Shown here in pieces: positions 1-9,723 of a stretch of DNA of 64,000 nucleotides; the stretch's first letter is position 1, and each line of letters begins with the position of its first letter. Location of the stretch: positions 806,001 through 870,000 of the forward strand of contig NZ_JAPEMB010000001.1 of NCBI RefSeq assembly GCF_026343125.1. The letters are read 5' to 3'. This DNA is from Streptomyces sp. NBC_00094 (GTDB taxonomy: Bacteria > Actinomycetota > Actinomycetes > Streptomycetales > Streptomycetaceae). The notes beneath the pieces were generated by a model that did not search any database, was not told the origin of the DNA, and was given only the letters and a program-made list of their open reading frames with translations. The translations under genes were made by a program, and so were the position numbers.

Positions 1-1953
1 GGGCGGGGTCAGCTGGATGTCGGCCGAGGCTCCCGCGGCCACCTTGACGGTCTTGACGTCGGGGTCCCAGTCCGTGAAGTAGTGGTAATACACCACGTCG
101 TCGGAACCGTTGGGCGAGAGGGTGAACGCGCCGGCCTTGCGGGCGGGCCCGGTGGTGGCGGGCCAGCCCTTGTCACCCTTGGGGAACGTGATGGAGCCGA
201 TCGCGGGGGCCTCAGCGGGCCTGGTGCGGTCGACGCTGAACTTGCAAGTGGCGCTCCAGTCGGAGTACTCGCTCTGGTCGTAGGCCCGCACCTTCCACGT
301 GTAGTCGCCGGTCGGCAGCTTCGCGTCGGGAACGACGAGGGTGGAGATACGGTCGCGCAGGCCGGGGATCCACTCGTCGGCCACCAGGGTGGTGCCGCGG
401 AAGACCTGGAACTGGGCGGAGAGGTTGCCCGCGTTGGGGTCCGTGACGAGCGCGTACAGGCTGATCGAGGTGTTGCCGATCAGGCCGCCGGTGGCACAGT
501 GCGTGCGGGGGTTGGTCCCGAGGCTGGTGGGCGTCGCCGGGGGGGTGTTGTAGACGGTCTCCAGGGCCGCGGACTTCGCGTCGAACTTCTTCCAGGCGAA
601 GGTGTCGCTCTCGTCGGCCGCGTACAGGCCGAGGGTGACGCTCGCGCTGCCCGCGGCAGCGACGCTCTGGATCCTGCTCGTCACGTCGAATTCGAGGTTG
701 CCGGCGGCGCAGTCGCTGGACCAGCCCTTGGACTGGTTGACGCCGGCCACGAGCCCGCCGATCCTCCTGGGCGGGTTGTTCCAGGTGGTCTTGCTGCCGA
801 TGCCGGTGGTCTGGTAGAGATCCACGGCCCGCGCCTGGCAGGACCAGGACCACACGTTCTTGATCCGGAAGGTCGAACTGATGACCTTGGTCCCGCGGAG
901 GTTCGCGGTGTCCACCTCGAAGAAGGACTGGGACAGGCCGTTGGTCTCGTTCTCGTAGCCGACCCGCGCCACTTCGTTGGCGTTCAGATAGTTCTTGTTC
1001 GGGTACTTCTTCGAGATCCGGGTCCAGTTGTTGCGGATGCCCCAGGCCCACGACGGGTCGATGAAGACCGGGTAGGACGTGTCGGGAGCCGTCAGCAGGC
1101 CCTGGTCCGGGGTGATCTGGAGGGTGCTGCCGTTCACGGTGGTCGGCATCACCGCTTCCTTGGCGCCCGGGGGCTGCTCGAAGGAGCTGCCCGGTGCGGC
1201 CTCGATCGCCGCGGCGACGGCCTGCGACGACGTCTGGGTGGCGACGAAGGACTGCGCGCTCGTGGCCGTGGTGGAGTCCCACATCACGGGGGACGGGCTC
1301 GTGAACACCAGCTGTCCGGCCGGGTTGGTCGCCGTGACCGCTCCGGTCGCCGGATCCGTGGCGACCGTGACGCCGACGGTGGACATCGTGTACTGGAGCG
1401 TGGCCAGCTGGGGGTTGGCGGCCGCCTCGCGGGTCTTGACGACCACGAGCTGGGAGAAGCCCTCGACCTCGGCCTTGAGCTGCAGGTCAACGCCGGGCAG
1501 GATCTCTGCGTACGTCGCCACGTTGCCGTTCAGCGTCGGCTTCGGCAGGGCGGTCGGCCAGGAGAGCGCCAGCGTACGGCCGTCCTTCACCCCACTCAGG
1601 ATCGGTCCCGTGCCGCCGCCGGAGAAGGTGACCGCCACGGAAGTGGCCTTCGGCTTCACCGATCCGTCGGCGGCGAAGACCAGCGTCGGGTCCGTGTCCA
1701 CCCACGCGCCGTCGCGCAGCACGCGCACGGGCGTGCCGTACTTCTTGACGACGAACTTGCCGTCGGGCCGGACCCAGGTGTCGGAGGCCTCGGTGCGTGC
1801 CGAGACCACCTCCACGGGGTTCCCGCCGGCCTGCGCGTCCCGGAGCGCCTTGTCCTCGGGGCTGACGCTGCCGTCGTCCTCCGCCGTGACGGCTGCCGGG
1901 CGGGCGAGCGCGCCGGCGGGTCCCATCGATGCCACCATGCCGCCCGACCCCAC
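1..1953 (-). CDS. Secreted DNRLRE/LamG-type wall or matrix protein (partial, runs off left edge)
   Basis: The reading frame is open from base 1 to about 1998 on the minus strand, so the C-terminus lies outside the window. The protein has a hydrophobic stretch (RRAVALAVVAG) typical of a signal peptide, then a beta-rich region, then a DNRLRE-like segment (FIDPSW, NNWTRISKKYPN, YQTTGIGSKTTW) and Ig-like modules (DYTWKVRAYDQ). Proteins of this build are common secreted proteins of Streptomyces and often accompany RHS proteins; no enzymatic function is visible. The start is uncertain: GTG at 1953 is the first start codon downstream of an in-frame TGA at 1999-2001, but it would cut into the hydrophobic segment. 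The natural start seems to be GTG at 2028, preceded by AGGGG, with the TGA as codon 10. The gene diverges from the RHS gene. Confidence 0.7.
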   Translation of the reverse strand, partial: MGSGGMVASMGPAGALARPAAVTAEDDGSVSPEDKALRDAQAGGNPVEVVSARTEASDTWVRPDGKFVVKKYGTPVRVLRDGAWVDTDPTLVFAADGSVKPKATSVAVTFSGGGTGPILSGVKDGRTLALSWPTALPKPTLNGNVATYAEILPGVDLQLKAEVEGFSQLVVVKTREAAANPQLATLQYTMSTVGVTVATDPATGAVTATNPAGQLVFTSPSPVMWDSTTATSAQSFVATQTSSQAVAAAIEAAPGSSFEQPPGAKEAVMPTTVNGSTLQITPDQGLLTAPDTSYPVFIDPSWAWGIRNNWTRISKKYPNKNYLNANEVARVGYENETNGLSQSFFEVDTANLRGTKVISSTFRIKNVWSWSCQARAVDLYQTTGIGSKTTWNNPPRRIGGLVAGVNQSKGWSSDCAAGNLEFDVTSRIQSVAAAGSASVTLGLYAADESDTFAWKKFDAKSAALETVYNTPPATPTSLGTNPRTHCATGGLIGNTSISLYALVTDPNAGNLSAQFQVFRGTTLVADEWIPGLRDRISTLVVPDAKLPTGDYTWKVRAYDQSEYSDWSATCKFSVDRTRPAEAPAIGSITFPKGDKGWPATTGPARKAGAFTLSPNGSDDVVYYHYFTDWDPDVKTVKVAAGASADIQLTPP

Positions 1954-1998
1954 GCCGGCGACAACGGCAAGGGCGACGGCTCTTCGGAGAGAAGACCC

Positions 1999-2028
1999 TC
2001 ATCCCCTGCGGACTTTCGTATTCAACAC
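1999..2028 (-). other. Nine-codon leader of the DNRLRE-type gene ended by in-frame TGA
   Basis: On the minus strand GTG at 2026-2028 follows AGGGG with 8-base spacing and encodes MLNTKVRRG, a basic n-region. It is then stopped by TGA at 1999-2001. The same frame continues directly into GSSLRRAVALAVVAG, a signal-peptide core. Either the stop is a nonsense mutation or sequencing error, or translation restarts downstream. Confidence 0.5.
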
Positions 2029-2379
2029 TCTCGTGACCCCTGTTGGCCGCCATTTTTCGTCGCGCCGACTGTAGCCGCTGATCAGCGATGCCAAATTCCC
2101 CGTACCGGACATTTGCGGACCTTGTCGAGCCAGAGGCCCAAGAGGAATGCCTAATTCCGAAAAATCCCTCGGCGACCGCCCCCACCTGCACCTCACCCCG
2201 GCCGAGCGCGGCAACCCAGCCGACGACCTGGAACATGGCGCCCCATTTGGGCAGCAAGATCATCTTTGCCACAATTTCCGGAGCACTGTGCGAATCAGAA
2301 TCGCAGCCCAGCTTCCAAATCCATGAAATCCGGCTGTTAGCCTGCGCCGGTTGAATTTGCACGGATAAGTGGAGTAGAT
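2029..2379. promoter_or_regulatory. Divergent intergenic region between DNRLRE-type and RHS genes
   Basis: About 350 bp that are less GC-rich than the neighbouring genes, containing the promoters of both divergent genes. The only clear element is GGAG at 2371-2374, the ribosome site of the RHS gene. I found no convincing operator or terminator; the small reading frames here are not supported. Confidence 0.4.
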
Positions 2380-5300
2380 GTGAGAAGATTTCGCATGCGA
2401 GGGCTTTCTGCGGCGTTGGCCGCAGCGGTTCTCTCAGGCATGCTGCCGGGGGCTGTGGCCGTAGCGGCGAGCGAGGAGCGGCCCCGGCTGCCCGAGCTGA
2501 AGCAGCCGACGGCGGTTCCGGTGTCTCCGATGCGCGCGGGTGGGGCGAAGAAGACCGATGCGGCCGCAACCGGCTGGAAGGACCGGAGGGTCGCCTGGCC
2601 GGCGGCAGGTTCGGCGGAGGTGTACCTCGCCTCGACGGCGGTCTCGAACTCCTTCCTTTCGGATTCGGCCAAGGCCCGGATACCGGCCGCCGGGCCGGGC
2701 GCGGGCCGGGCAGGCATGCTTCCCGTCTCGGTGCGTCCGCTTCAGGCAGAGGCCGCCGAGACCCCCTCGAAGGTGAAGGTCACGCTCGCCGGCAAGGACG
2801 CGGCCCGCAAGGCCGGCATCGACGGTGTCCTGCTGTCGGTGGGACGCTCGGACGGCGGGCAGCGTGCCGCAGCCGCCCAGGTGGAGGTGGACTACACCTC
2901 CTTCCGCGGCGCCTACGGCGGCGACTACGCGTCCCGGCTCCGCCTCGTGGAACTCCCGGCGTGCGCGATGACGCAGCCGGAGCTCCCGAAATGCCGTACG
3001 CAGAAGCCTCTTTCGACACGCAACGACACGCGAGCGGGCAAGCTGTCGGCCCAGGTGAGCATGCCCGGGGCGTCCGAGCCGACGGCCAGGCCGGCCGGCG
3101 CACCGGCGAAGTCCGCCCTCGCACCGGCGAAGTCCGCCCTCGCAGCAGCGGATCCGGCCGGTGCGACCGTACTCGCCGCGACGGCCGGGCCCTCCGGTCA
3201 GTCGGGCGACTACAAGGCGACGCCGCTGAAGCCCTCGGGCTCGTGGAGCGCAGGCGGGGTCACCGGTTCGTTCAACTGGTCCTACCCCATCGACGTACCG
3301 GCGGTGCCCGAGGACCTCAAGCCCGGCATCACCCTGGGCTACAGCTCCCAGTCGGTCGACGGACTCACCGCGGCCTCGAACAACCAGCCTTCCTGGCTCG
3401 GTGACGGATGGTCCTACGAGCCGGGCTTCGTCGAGCGCAGGTACAAGTCCTGCAACGACGACAAGACCGGCGGCACCAACACCACCAAGGTCGGCGACCA
3501 GTGCTGGTTCAACGACAACGCCACACTGCACCTCGGCGGCAAGTCCACGGAGCTGGTGTATCAGGCGGGCAAGGGCTGGCACACCGAGGGCAACGGCGCC
3601 GAGAAGATCGAGAAGCTGACCGGTGCGTCCAACGGGGACCAGGGCACGGCCGGCGTCGACGGCGTCGGTGAGCACTGGAAGGTCACCACGCCCGACGGCA
3701 CCCAGTACTTCTTCGGCCTGAACCGCCTGCCCGGCTGGAAGGACAACGGCGCCGCGGCCGACGACCCGGTGACCAACTCCGCCTGGACCGCGCCGGTGTT
3801 CGGCAACCAGTCCGGCGAGCCCTGCTACAACGCGGCCTTCGCCAACGGCTGGTGCCAGCAGGCCTGGCGCTGGCAGCTCGACTACGTGGTCGCCCCCGGC
3901 GGCGGTGCCATGGCGTACTACTGGAACACCGAGTCCAACAACTACGGCCGCAACGTCTCGGAGACGACCGGCAAGGCGACCGTCACCACGTACGTCCGCG
4001 GCGGCTGGCTGGACCGGATCGACTACGGTCTGCGCTCCGACGCGGTGTACACGGGCAAGGCCATGGGCCAGGTCGAGTTCGACGTCACCGAGCGCTGCCT
4101 GACCAACTGCGGCACCTTCGACGAGGCCAACGCCAAGAACTGGCCCGACGTCCCCTTCGACCTGTACTGCAAGGACGGCGCCACCGAGTGCAAGGACCAG
4201 TACTCCCCGAGTTTCTGGTCCCGCAAGCGCCTCGCCAAGATCACGACGAAGCTGCTGACCGGCGGGACGTACAAGGACGTCGACTCCTGGACGCTGGAGC
4301 AGGACTTCCCCGCTTCCGGTGACGGCATCTCCACACCCATGTGGCTGAAGTCCATCCAGCACACGGGTCTGGTGGGCGGCACGCTGGCCACTCCCCCGGT
4401 GACGTTCGCAGGCGAGCAGCGGGCCAATCGCGTCGACAAGCTGGGCGACGGGCTCGCGCCCTTCGTTCGTCTGCGGATGTACCAGATCACCACCGAGACC
4501 GGCGGCACCATCGGTGCCACCTACTCGCAGCCGGGGTGCACCAGCACCACCCTGCCGACGCCCGACGGCTCGAACAAGACGAGCTGCTTCCCCGTGAAGT
4601 GGGCGTACGAGGGCGAGACCGCCAAGCTCGACTGGTTCAACACCTACACCGTCGACCAGGTCGTCGAGGGCGACAACCTGGCCGAATCCCCGGACAAGGT
4701 GATCTCGTACTCCTACCTGGACGGCGCTGCCTGGGCGAAGAGCACCGACGAGTTCACCAAGGCCGAGGACCGGGTCCATTCCGTCGCGCGCGGCTACGAG
4801 CGCGTACAGACGCGCACGGGTGCCGCGAGCGACCCGAGGACCCTCACCGAGACCCGGTACTTCCGTGGTCTGGACGGCCAGGCGGTCCGGGACTCGGCGG
4901 GCGCCGCCGTGACCGATCGCGAGCAGTTCGCAGGCATGACCCGTGAGACCGCCACGTACAACGGTGACGACACCGCCAAGCTGGTCAGCGCCACTTCCTA
5001 CACCCCGTGGCGCTCGTCCGCCGTGGCCACCCGCACCCGTGCGGGCCTGCCCGACCTGGTCTCCTACCAGACGGGCACGGAGCAGGAGTCGGTCCGCACC
5101 CCCGGCGCCGGCGGCACCCGGACCGTCGAGAGGTTCCGTACCTTCGACGGCTACGGCATGGTCACCAGCGAGTCGTCCACCGGTGACAAGGACAAGGCCG
5201 GCGACGAGTCGTGCACCACGACCGAGTACGCCCGCGACACCGGCACCGGGATCCTGAACAAGGTCAGCCGGGTCGAGAGCGTCGCCGTGGCCTGCGGTGC

Positions 5301-8300
5301 GGCCGTCAGCCGTCCCGGTGACATCGTCGACGACGTCCGCACGTACTACGACAAGGGCGCCCTGGGCACCGTGCCCGGCCGGGGCCTGGTCACCAGGACC
5401 GAGCGGATCAACGGCAAGGGCGACGGATACGACGTCCAGGCCGAGGTCCCCAGCCTCTGCGGCGCCGACGGCAAGCAGCTCTGCGCCGACGTCCACGGCC
5501 GTGTCCTGAAGGCGGCCGACGCCTACGGGAAGATCACGACGACCGCGTACACCCCCGCCACCGGCGAGGCGCCGACGAGCACGGTCGCGACGAACCCCCG
5601 CGGCCACGCGACGACCACGGTGCTGGAACCGCTGCGCGGCCAGGCGACCCAGACCACCGACGCGAACAGCAAGATCACCACCAGCGCGTACGACGCGCTG
5701 GGCCGGGTCTCCAAGGTGTGGCTGCCGACGCGCTCGGCCACCACCTACCCGGACTCGCCGAACTACGTCTTCGACTACCTGGTCCGCAACGACGGCCCGA
5801 TCGTCACGACCAGCAAGGTCCTGACGCACGACGCCACGTACAAGTCCGCGTACGCCTTCGCCGACGGGCTGCTGCGCACGCGGCAGACCCAGGAGCCCTC
5901 GCAGGACGGGGCCGGCCGGATCGTCTCCGAGACGTTCTACGACACCCGGGGACTGGCCTGGCGCACGTCCGGTTCGTACTTCGCGACCGGTGCCGCCGAG
6001 CCCGTCCTCGTCACCGGTCAGGAGCTGAAGTACCCGGCGTCGACCGACACCGAGTACGACGGGGCCGGCCGGGTGACGGCCGTGATCTCCAAGAGGTTCG
6101 GCGACGAGACCAAGCGCACCACCACCCAGTACGCCGGTGACAGCACCACGGTGATCCCGCCGCAGGGAGGCACCGCGGTCACCGCCGTCGCGGACGCGCT
6201 CGGCCGGACTGTCGAGCAGAGGCAGTACACCGACGACGCCCGGACCGCGTTCCAGTCCACCCTGTACACGTACAACAAGGTGGGCAAGCTGGCGCAGGTG
6301 ACGGACCCGTCCAACGCCAAGTGGACGTACACCTACGACGTCCGGGGCCGCCAGATCCAGGTCGACGACCCGGACGAGGGCACCACCAAGTCCGTGTTCG
6401 ACCAGGGCGACCGGATCACCGACATCACCGATGCCCGGCAGGTCACCCTGCACTCGGACTACGACGAGCTGGGCCGGCGCACCGTCCTGAAGAAGGGCAC
6501 CACCACGCTCGCGACGTGGGAGTTCGACACCGTCGCCAAGGGCCACGCAGCGAAGTCGACCCGCTGGGCGAACGGCAAGGCGTACGAGAGCGCGATCACC
6601 TCGTACAACAGCCGCTACCAACCGGTCGGCCAGCAGGTGACCATCCCCGACAGCGAAGGCGCGCTGGCGGGTACGTACAAGTGGATCAACTCGTACAACG
6701 CCCACACCGGCCAGGTCATGTGGGTACAGCACCCTGCTGCGGGCGGGCTGCCGCAGGAGAAGGTCAACAACACCTACACCGCCGGATCCGGCCTGCTCGG
6801 CACGGTCTACGCCGGCACCGACGCCATCATCTCCGGGAACACCTACGACCACTACGGCCGAAACGTCCGGCAGGAGTTCGGCGAGTTCGCCCAGCACCTG
6901 TGGGTGAGCAAGGAGTACGACGAGCACACCGGCGCGCTCCATCGCAGCTACATAGACCGCGAGGCGGCGCCGCAGAGGATCGAGGACGTCTCCTACTCCT
7001 ACGACGCACTCGGCAACATCACGTCCATCGCCTCGGCGTTCGGCCAGGACTCCGCCCGGACCACCGACACCCAGTGCTTCGCCCTGGACGAGCTGCGCCG
7101 GATCACCGAGGCCTGGACCAACACCGGCACGGCCTGCGCCGGCGCACCCTCCACCTCGGCCGTCGGGGGACCGGACGCGTACTGGACCACGTACACCTAC
7201 GACGCGGTCGGCAACCGCAAGACCGAGACCAAGCACAAGACGGCCTCCGGTCCCACCGACGACACGCTCCGTACCTACGCGGCCCCGGCGGCGGGTAAGC
7301 ACAACCTGCCGAAGGTCACCCAGACCGGCACCAGCCCGCGCGACGAAGTCTTCACCTATGACGCCTCCGGCAATGTCAAGACCCGCAAGATCGGGTCAGC
7401 CGCCCAGCAGACCCTGACCTGGGACGACGAGGGCCACCTCGGCTCCGTCGTCCAGGGCACCAACACCAGCTCGTACCTGTACGGCACAGCGGGCGAGCGG
7501 CTGATCCACCGGGACTCCACCGGCACCACCCTCACCCTGCCGGGCGGCAACGAGCTCAAGCTCGACAAGGCCGGCACTACCGTCACCGGCACCCGCTACT
7601 ACAGCGTCGCCGGGCAGACGGTCGCGATGCGCACCGGCGGCAAGCTGACCTTCGTGATCGGCGACCACCACGGCACCGGCACCACCCAGGTGTCCGCCGA
7701 CGCCGCCCAGACCGTGGTCCGTCGCAAGACGGGCATCTTCGGCGAGGAACGCGGCGCCCAACCGGCCGGCTGGGCGGGCGACAAGGGGTTCGTCGGCGGC
7801 ACGAAGGACGCGGACACCGGTCTGACCCATCTCGGCGCCCGTGAATACGACCCCGCCATCGGCCGGTTCGTCTCCGTCGACCCGCTGATGGACCTGTCGG
7901 ATCCGCAGCAGACACACGGCTACACCTATTCCAACAACAACCCGGTCAGCCTTTCGGACCCGTCCGGTCTGAAGCCCATCGAGTGCATGGAGCACGGCTA
8001 CACCTGCAAGTACAACGGTGGCGGCGGCTGGTCCGTCGAGGAGAAGGACTACACCCAGGAGTACAACGGGTACACGAAGCAGTACGCCAAGGAGGACCAC
8101 GAGGAGCGCAAGACGCACTGGTCGAAGAAGGTCCGCGACAAGACGCGCAAGAAGCGGCTGGCGTATCTGGCTCAGAGCGACGAGGTCGATGTGCTCGTCC
8201 GGTTCCAGCAGAAGGAATGCGCCAAGATGCGCGGGCTCGGCAGGGCCTTCTGCGGCATCATCTCCCAGTCCCAGCGCGAGATGTTCGCGGAAAAGCTCTT

Positions 8301-8718
8301 CGGGGACGACCTCGACAGGATTGACGAAGGCTGGAAGGACGGCGGCCAGGACGCCTTCACGGAGGACGAGTTCGACCTGGCGTTCCAGCTGGCCCGCGAG
8401 GGGCACACCGTGGTGTCTCGCGGGGAGAACATCGCGGCCCCCGGCGCCGAGGGCAACAAGAGGTTCGACGCCTGGGTCGACGGCATCCGCTCGGAGTTCA
8501 AGATCCTTCCGACCGAGAAGGAGAAGGGCGTGCTCGATCAGCTGTCCGACGCGAACAAGAAGGGCGCGGACCGTCTCTACATCAAGTTGAAGAACATCGG
8601 TGAGGACGAGGGAAGGGCAATGATCGAGAAGTGGTCCAAGGACCCTCGCCGGACCGTCAAACTGAGCACGATCTTCTACGTGCACGAAGACGGCATCGAA
8701 GAGATCAACTTCCGCTAG
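2380..8718 (+). CDS. Secreted RHS/YD-repeat polymorphic toxin with CdiA-type nuclease C-terminus
   Basis: 2112 aa. GTG start at 2380 with GGAG 5 bases upstream. An N-terminal signal peptide (AALAAAVLSGMLPG...AVAVAA) precedes a SpvB/TcdB-like N-terminal domain and a long series of YD/RHS repeats (YDxxGR, YTYD, YDALGN). The RHS core ends near residue 1822 with the hallmark DPAIGRFVSVDPL, after which RHS proteins normally carry a variable toxin. The last ~260 residues contain EGHTVVSRGENI followed by DAWVDG and SEFK near residues 2030-2042. This resembles the D...ExK site of PD-(D/E)XK nucleases and the CdiA C-terminal tRNA-nuclease family. The RHS shell is expected to enclose and export the toxin. 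The gene 12 bp downstream is the probable immunity gene. The RHS call is firm; the nuclease call is from motif pattern only. Confidence 0.9.
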   Translation: MRRFRMRGLSAALAAAVLSGMLPGAVAVAASEERPRLPELKQPTAVPVSPMRAGGAKKTDAAATGWKDRRVAWPAAGSAEVYLASTAVSNSFLSDSAKARIPAAGPGAGRAGMLPVSVRPLQAEAAETPSKVKVTLAGKDAARKAGIDGVLLSVGRSDGGQRAAAAQVEVDYTSFRGAYGGDYASRLRLVELPACAMTQPELPKCRTQKPLSTRNDTRAGKLSAQVSMPGASEPTARPAGAPAKSALAPAKSALAAADPAGATVLAATAGPSGQSGDYKATPLKPSGSWSAGGVTGSFNWSYPIDVPAVPEDLKPGITLGYSSQSVDGLTAASNNQPSWLGDGWSYEPGFVERRYKSCNDDKTGGTNTTKVGDQCWFNDNATLHLGGKSTELVYQAGKGWHTEGNGAEKIEKLTGASNGDQGTAGVDGVGEHWKVTTPDGTQYFFGLNRLPGWKDNGAAADDPVTNSAWTAPVFGNQSGEPCYNAAFANGWCQQAWRWQLDYVVAPGGGAMAYYWNTESNNYGRNVSETTGKATVTTYVRGGWLDRIDYGLRSDAVYTGKAMGQVEFDVTERCLTNCGTFDEANAKNWPDVPFDLYCKDGATECKDQYSPSFWSRKRLAKITTKLLTGGTYKDVDSWTLEQDFPASGDGISTPMWLKSIQHTGLVGGTLATPPVTFAGEQRANRVDKLGDGLAPFVRLRMYQITTETGGTIGATYSQPGCTSTTLPTPDGSNKTSCFPVKWAYEGETAKLDWFNTYTVDQVVEGDNLAESPDKVISYSYLDGAAWAKSTDEFTKAEDRVHSVARGYERVQTRTGAASDPRTLTETRYFRGLDGQAVRDSAGAAVTDREQFAGMTRETATYNGDDTAKLVSATSYTPWRSSAVATRTRAGLPDLVSYQTGTEQESVRTPGAGGTRTVERFRTFDGYGMVTSESSTGDKDKAGDESCTTTEYARDTGTGILNKVSRVESVAVACGAAVSRPGDIVDDVRTYYDKGALGTVPGRGLVTRTERINGKGDGYDVQAEVPSLCGADGKQLCADVHGRVLKAADAYGKITTTAYTPATGEAPTSTVATNPRGHATTTVLEPLRGQATQTTDANSKITTSAYDALGRVSKVWLPTRSATTYPDSPNYVFDYLVRNDGPIVTTSKVLTHDATYKSAYAFADGLLRTRQTQEPSQDGAGRIVSETFYDTRGLAWRTSGSYFATGAAEPVLVTGQELKYPASTDTEYDGAGRVTAVISKRFGDETKRTTTQYAGDSTTVIPPQGGTAVTAVADALGRTVEQRQYTDDARTAFQSTLYTYNKVGKLAQVTDPSNAKWTYTYDVRGRQIQVDDPDEGTTKSVFDQGDRITDITDARQVTLHSDYDELGRRTVLKKGTTTLATWEFDTVAKGHAAKSTRWANGKAYESAITSYNSRYQPVGQQVTIPDSEGALAGTYKWINSYNAHTGQVMWVQHPAAGGLPQEKVNNTYTAGSGLLGTVYAGTDAIISGNTYDHYGRNVRQEFGEFAQHLWVSKEYDEHTGALHRSYIDREAAPQRIEDVSYSYDALGNITSIASAFGQDSARTTDTQCFALDELRRITEAWTNTGTACAGAPSTSAVGGPDAYWTTYTYDAVGNRKTETKHKTASGPTDDTLRTYAAPAAGKHNLPKVTQTGTSPRDEVFTYDASGNVKTRKIGSAAQQTLTWDDEGHLGSVVQGTNTSSYLYGTAGERLIHRDSTGTTLTLPGGNELKLDKAGTTVTGTRYYSVAGQTVAMRTGGKLTFVIGDHHGTGTTQVSADAAQTVVRRKTGIFGEERGAQPAGWAGDKGFVGGTKDADTGLTHLGAREYDPAIGRFVSVDPLMDLSDPQQTHGYTYSNNNPVSLSDPSGLKPIECMEHGYTCKYNGGGGWSVEEKDYTQEYNGYTKQYAKEDHEERKTHWSKKVRDKTRKKRLAYLAQSDEVDVLVRFQQKECAKMRGLGRAFCGIISQSQREMFAEKLFGDDLDRIDEGWKDGGQDAFTEDEFDLAFQLAREGHTVVSRGENIAAPGAEGNKRFDAWVDGIRSEFKILPTEKEKGVLDQLSDANKKGADRLYIKLKNIGEDEGRAMIEKWSKDPRRTVKLSTIFYVHEDGIEEINFR

Positions 8719-8730
8719 CGAGAGAGGACC

Positions 8731-9576
8731 ATGATGGAAGAGCGTGCAGCCGCAGCCGGGATGCTGGCCGCCGAGAGCGAGGCCGCCGGTCTCGTTCCCG
8801 GTCCAGTGACGGTGGAGTCCGCGGTCTCCGCGTCCGGCATCGCCGTGCACGGCTTCCGCGCGGAGCGCCGGTCCGTCCGGGCGGCGTGGACGTGGTGGCG
8901 GGACCGGCACGACATGACGGGACTGGTCCCCTTCGTCACCACCCTCGCGCCGCGCGCCCTGGTCGAACACGACCGGGGTGACGAGCCGTGGTCGGGGGGG
9001 AGCAGGGACCTCCTGGACTCCGCCCTGCGGGCCGTGCCGTCCGAGGTGATGGCCGAACTGCGTGCCTCGCGGCTGCGGGAGATGACCGACCTCTACGTTC
9101 CCCCGCAGGACGACGCCGACCGCAAGGAGATCGAGGAGTGCGAACTGCTCTTCGACCCGGAAGCCGTCGCGGCGGAAATCGCTGCCCGCCCCGAGCCCGG
9201 ACCGGAGTCCACAGCTCGGACCGGGCTCGCGGGGGAGCCGGTGTGGTTGAACTTCGTGGAGGCGAAGGCCGGCTACGAGCTCCCGGCGCTCTTCCCTGGT
9301 CTCGTGCGGACGCCCAACTGGTCGGGCCATCAGGACCGGCAGCTGCTCCCCGCCGATCATGTCGCGGTGCTCCGTCATTGGCATGAGCGGTACGGAGCGG
9401 AGTTCTGCTTCGCGGACTCGTCGACACTGGAACTGGCCGTCAGCCGCCCGCCCCTGAACCTCCTGGAGATTGCGCGGGCCGCCGTGGAGCAGTACGCGTA
9501 CTGCCCCGATCTCGGTGACGCGGCGATCGCCGGCGATCAGGTCCGGCGTTCCGTATGGACGTTTTGGTGGGACTGA
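8731..9576 (+). CDS. DUF4253 protein, putative immunity protein for the RHS toxin
   Basis: 281 aa, starting 12 bp after the RHS stop codon with GAGAGG upstream; ATG at 8734 is an equally possible start. The C-terminal third has the DUF4253 signature: VLRHWHERYGAEF, a core ending in AVEQYAYCPDLG, and a terminal WTFWWD. No signal peptide or membrane segment is seen, so it should act in the cytoplasm. The family has no established enzyme activity. In polymorphic toxin loci the small gene directly after the toxin is normally the immunity gene, so a role in neutralising the CdiA-type nuclease is inferred from position. Confidence 0.8.
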   Translation: MMEERAAAAGMLAAESEAAGLVPGPVTVESAVSASGIAVHGFRAERRSVRAAWTWWRDRHDMTGLVPFVTTLAPRALVEHDRGDEPWSGGSRDLLDSALRAVPSEVMAELRASRLREMTDLYVPPQDDADRKEIEECELLFDPEAVAAEIAARPEPGPESTARTGLAGEPVWLNFVEAKAGYELPALFPGLVRTPNWSGHQDRQLLPADHVAVLRHWHERYGAEFCFADSSTLELAVSRPPLNLLEIARAAVEQYAYCPDLGDAAIAGDQVRRSVWTFWWD

Positions 9577-9605
9577 CGGACGGCTCACCACGCAATGCAT
9601 AGGAT

Positions 9606-9638
9606 CGGCGCCCCGGCGAGAATTTCGCCGGGGCGCCG
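9606..9638 (+). terminator. Strong hairpin terminator after RHS/DUF4253 operon
   Basis: CGGCGCCCCGGCGA at 9606-9619 pairs perfectly with TCGCCGGGGCGCCG at 9625-9638, leaving a 5-base loop. It sits 30 bases after the DUF4253 stop codon and has no clear T tract, as is usual in Streptomyces. Confidence 0.75.
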
Positions 9639-9723
9639 GTGCGTCAGGGGACCCTGGCGGGCACGTCATTTCGATCAACACACTTGGACGCCGGCGTCTG
9701 ATACTCCAGTGCGGTTTCGTGAT

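Noticed and set aside
82..2154. 690-codon plus-strand frame at the left edge
   Set aside because: Compositional shadow of the minus-strand DNRLRE-type gene, whose translation shows real domains.
2434..7302. 1622-codon open frame on the minus strand opposite the RHS gene
   Set aside because: It is the mirror of a GC-rich coding region, has no known family motifs and only low-complexity Arg/Gly/Val sequence; the plus-strand RHS protein is unmistakable.
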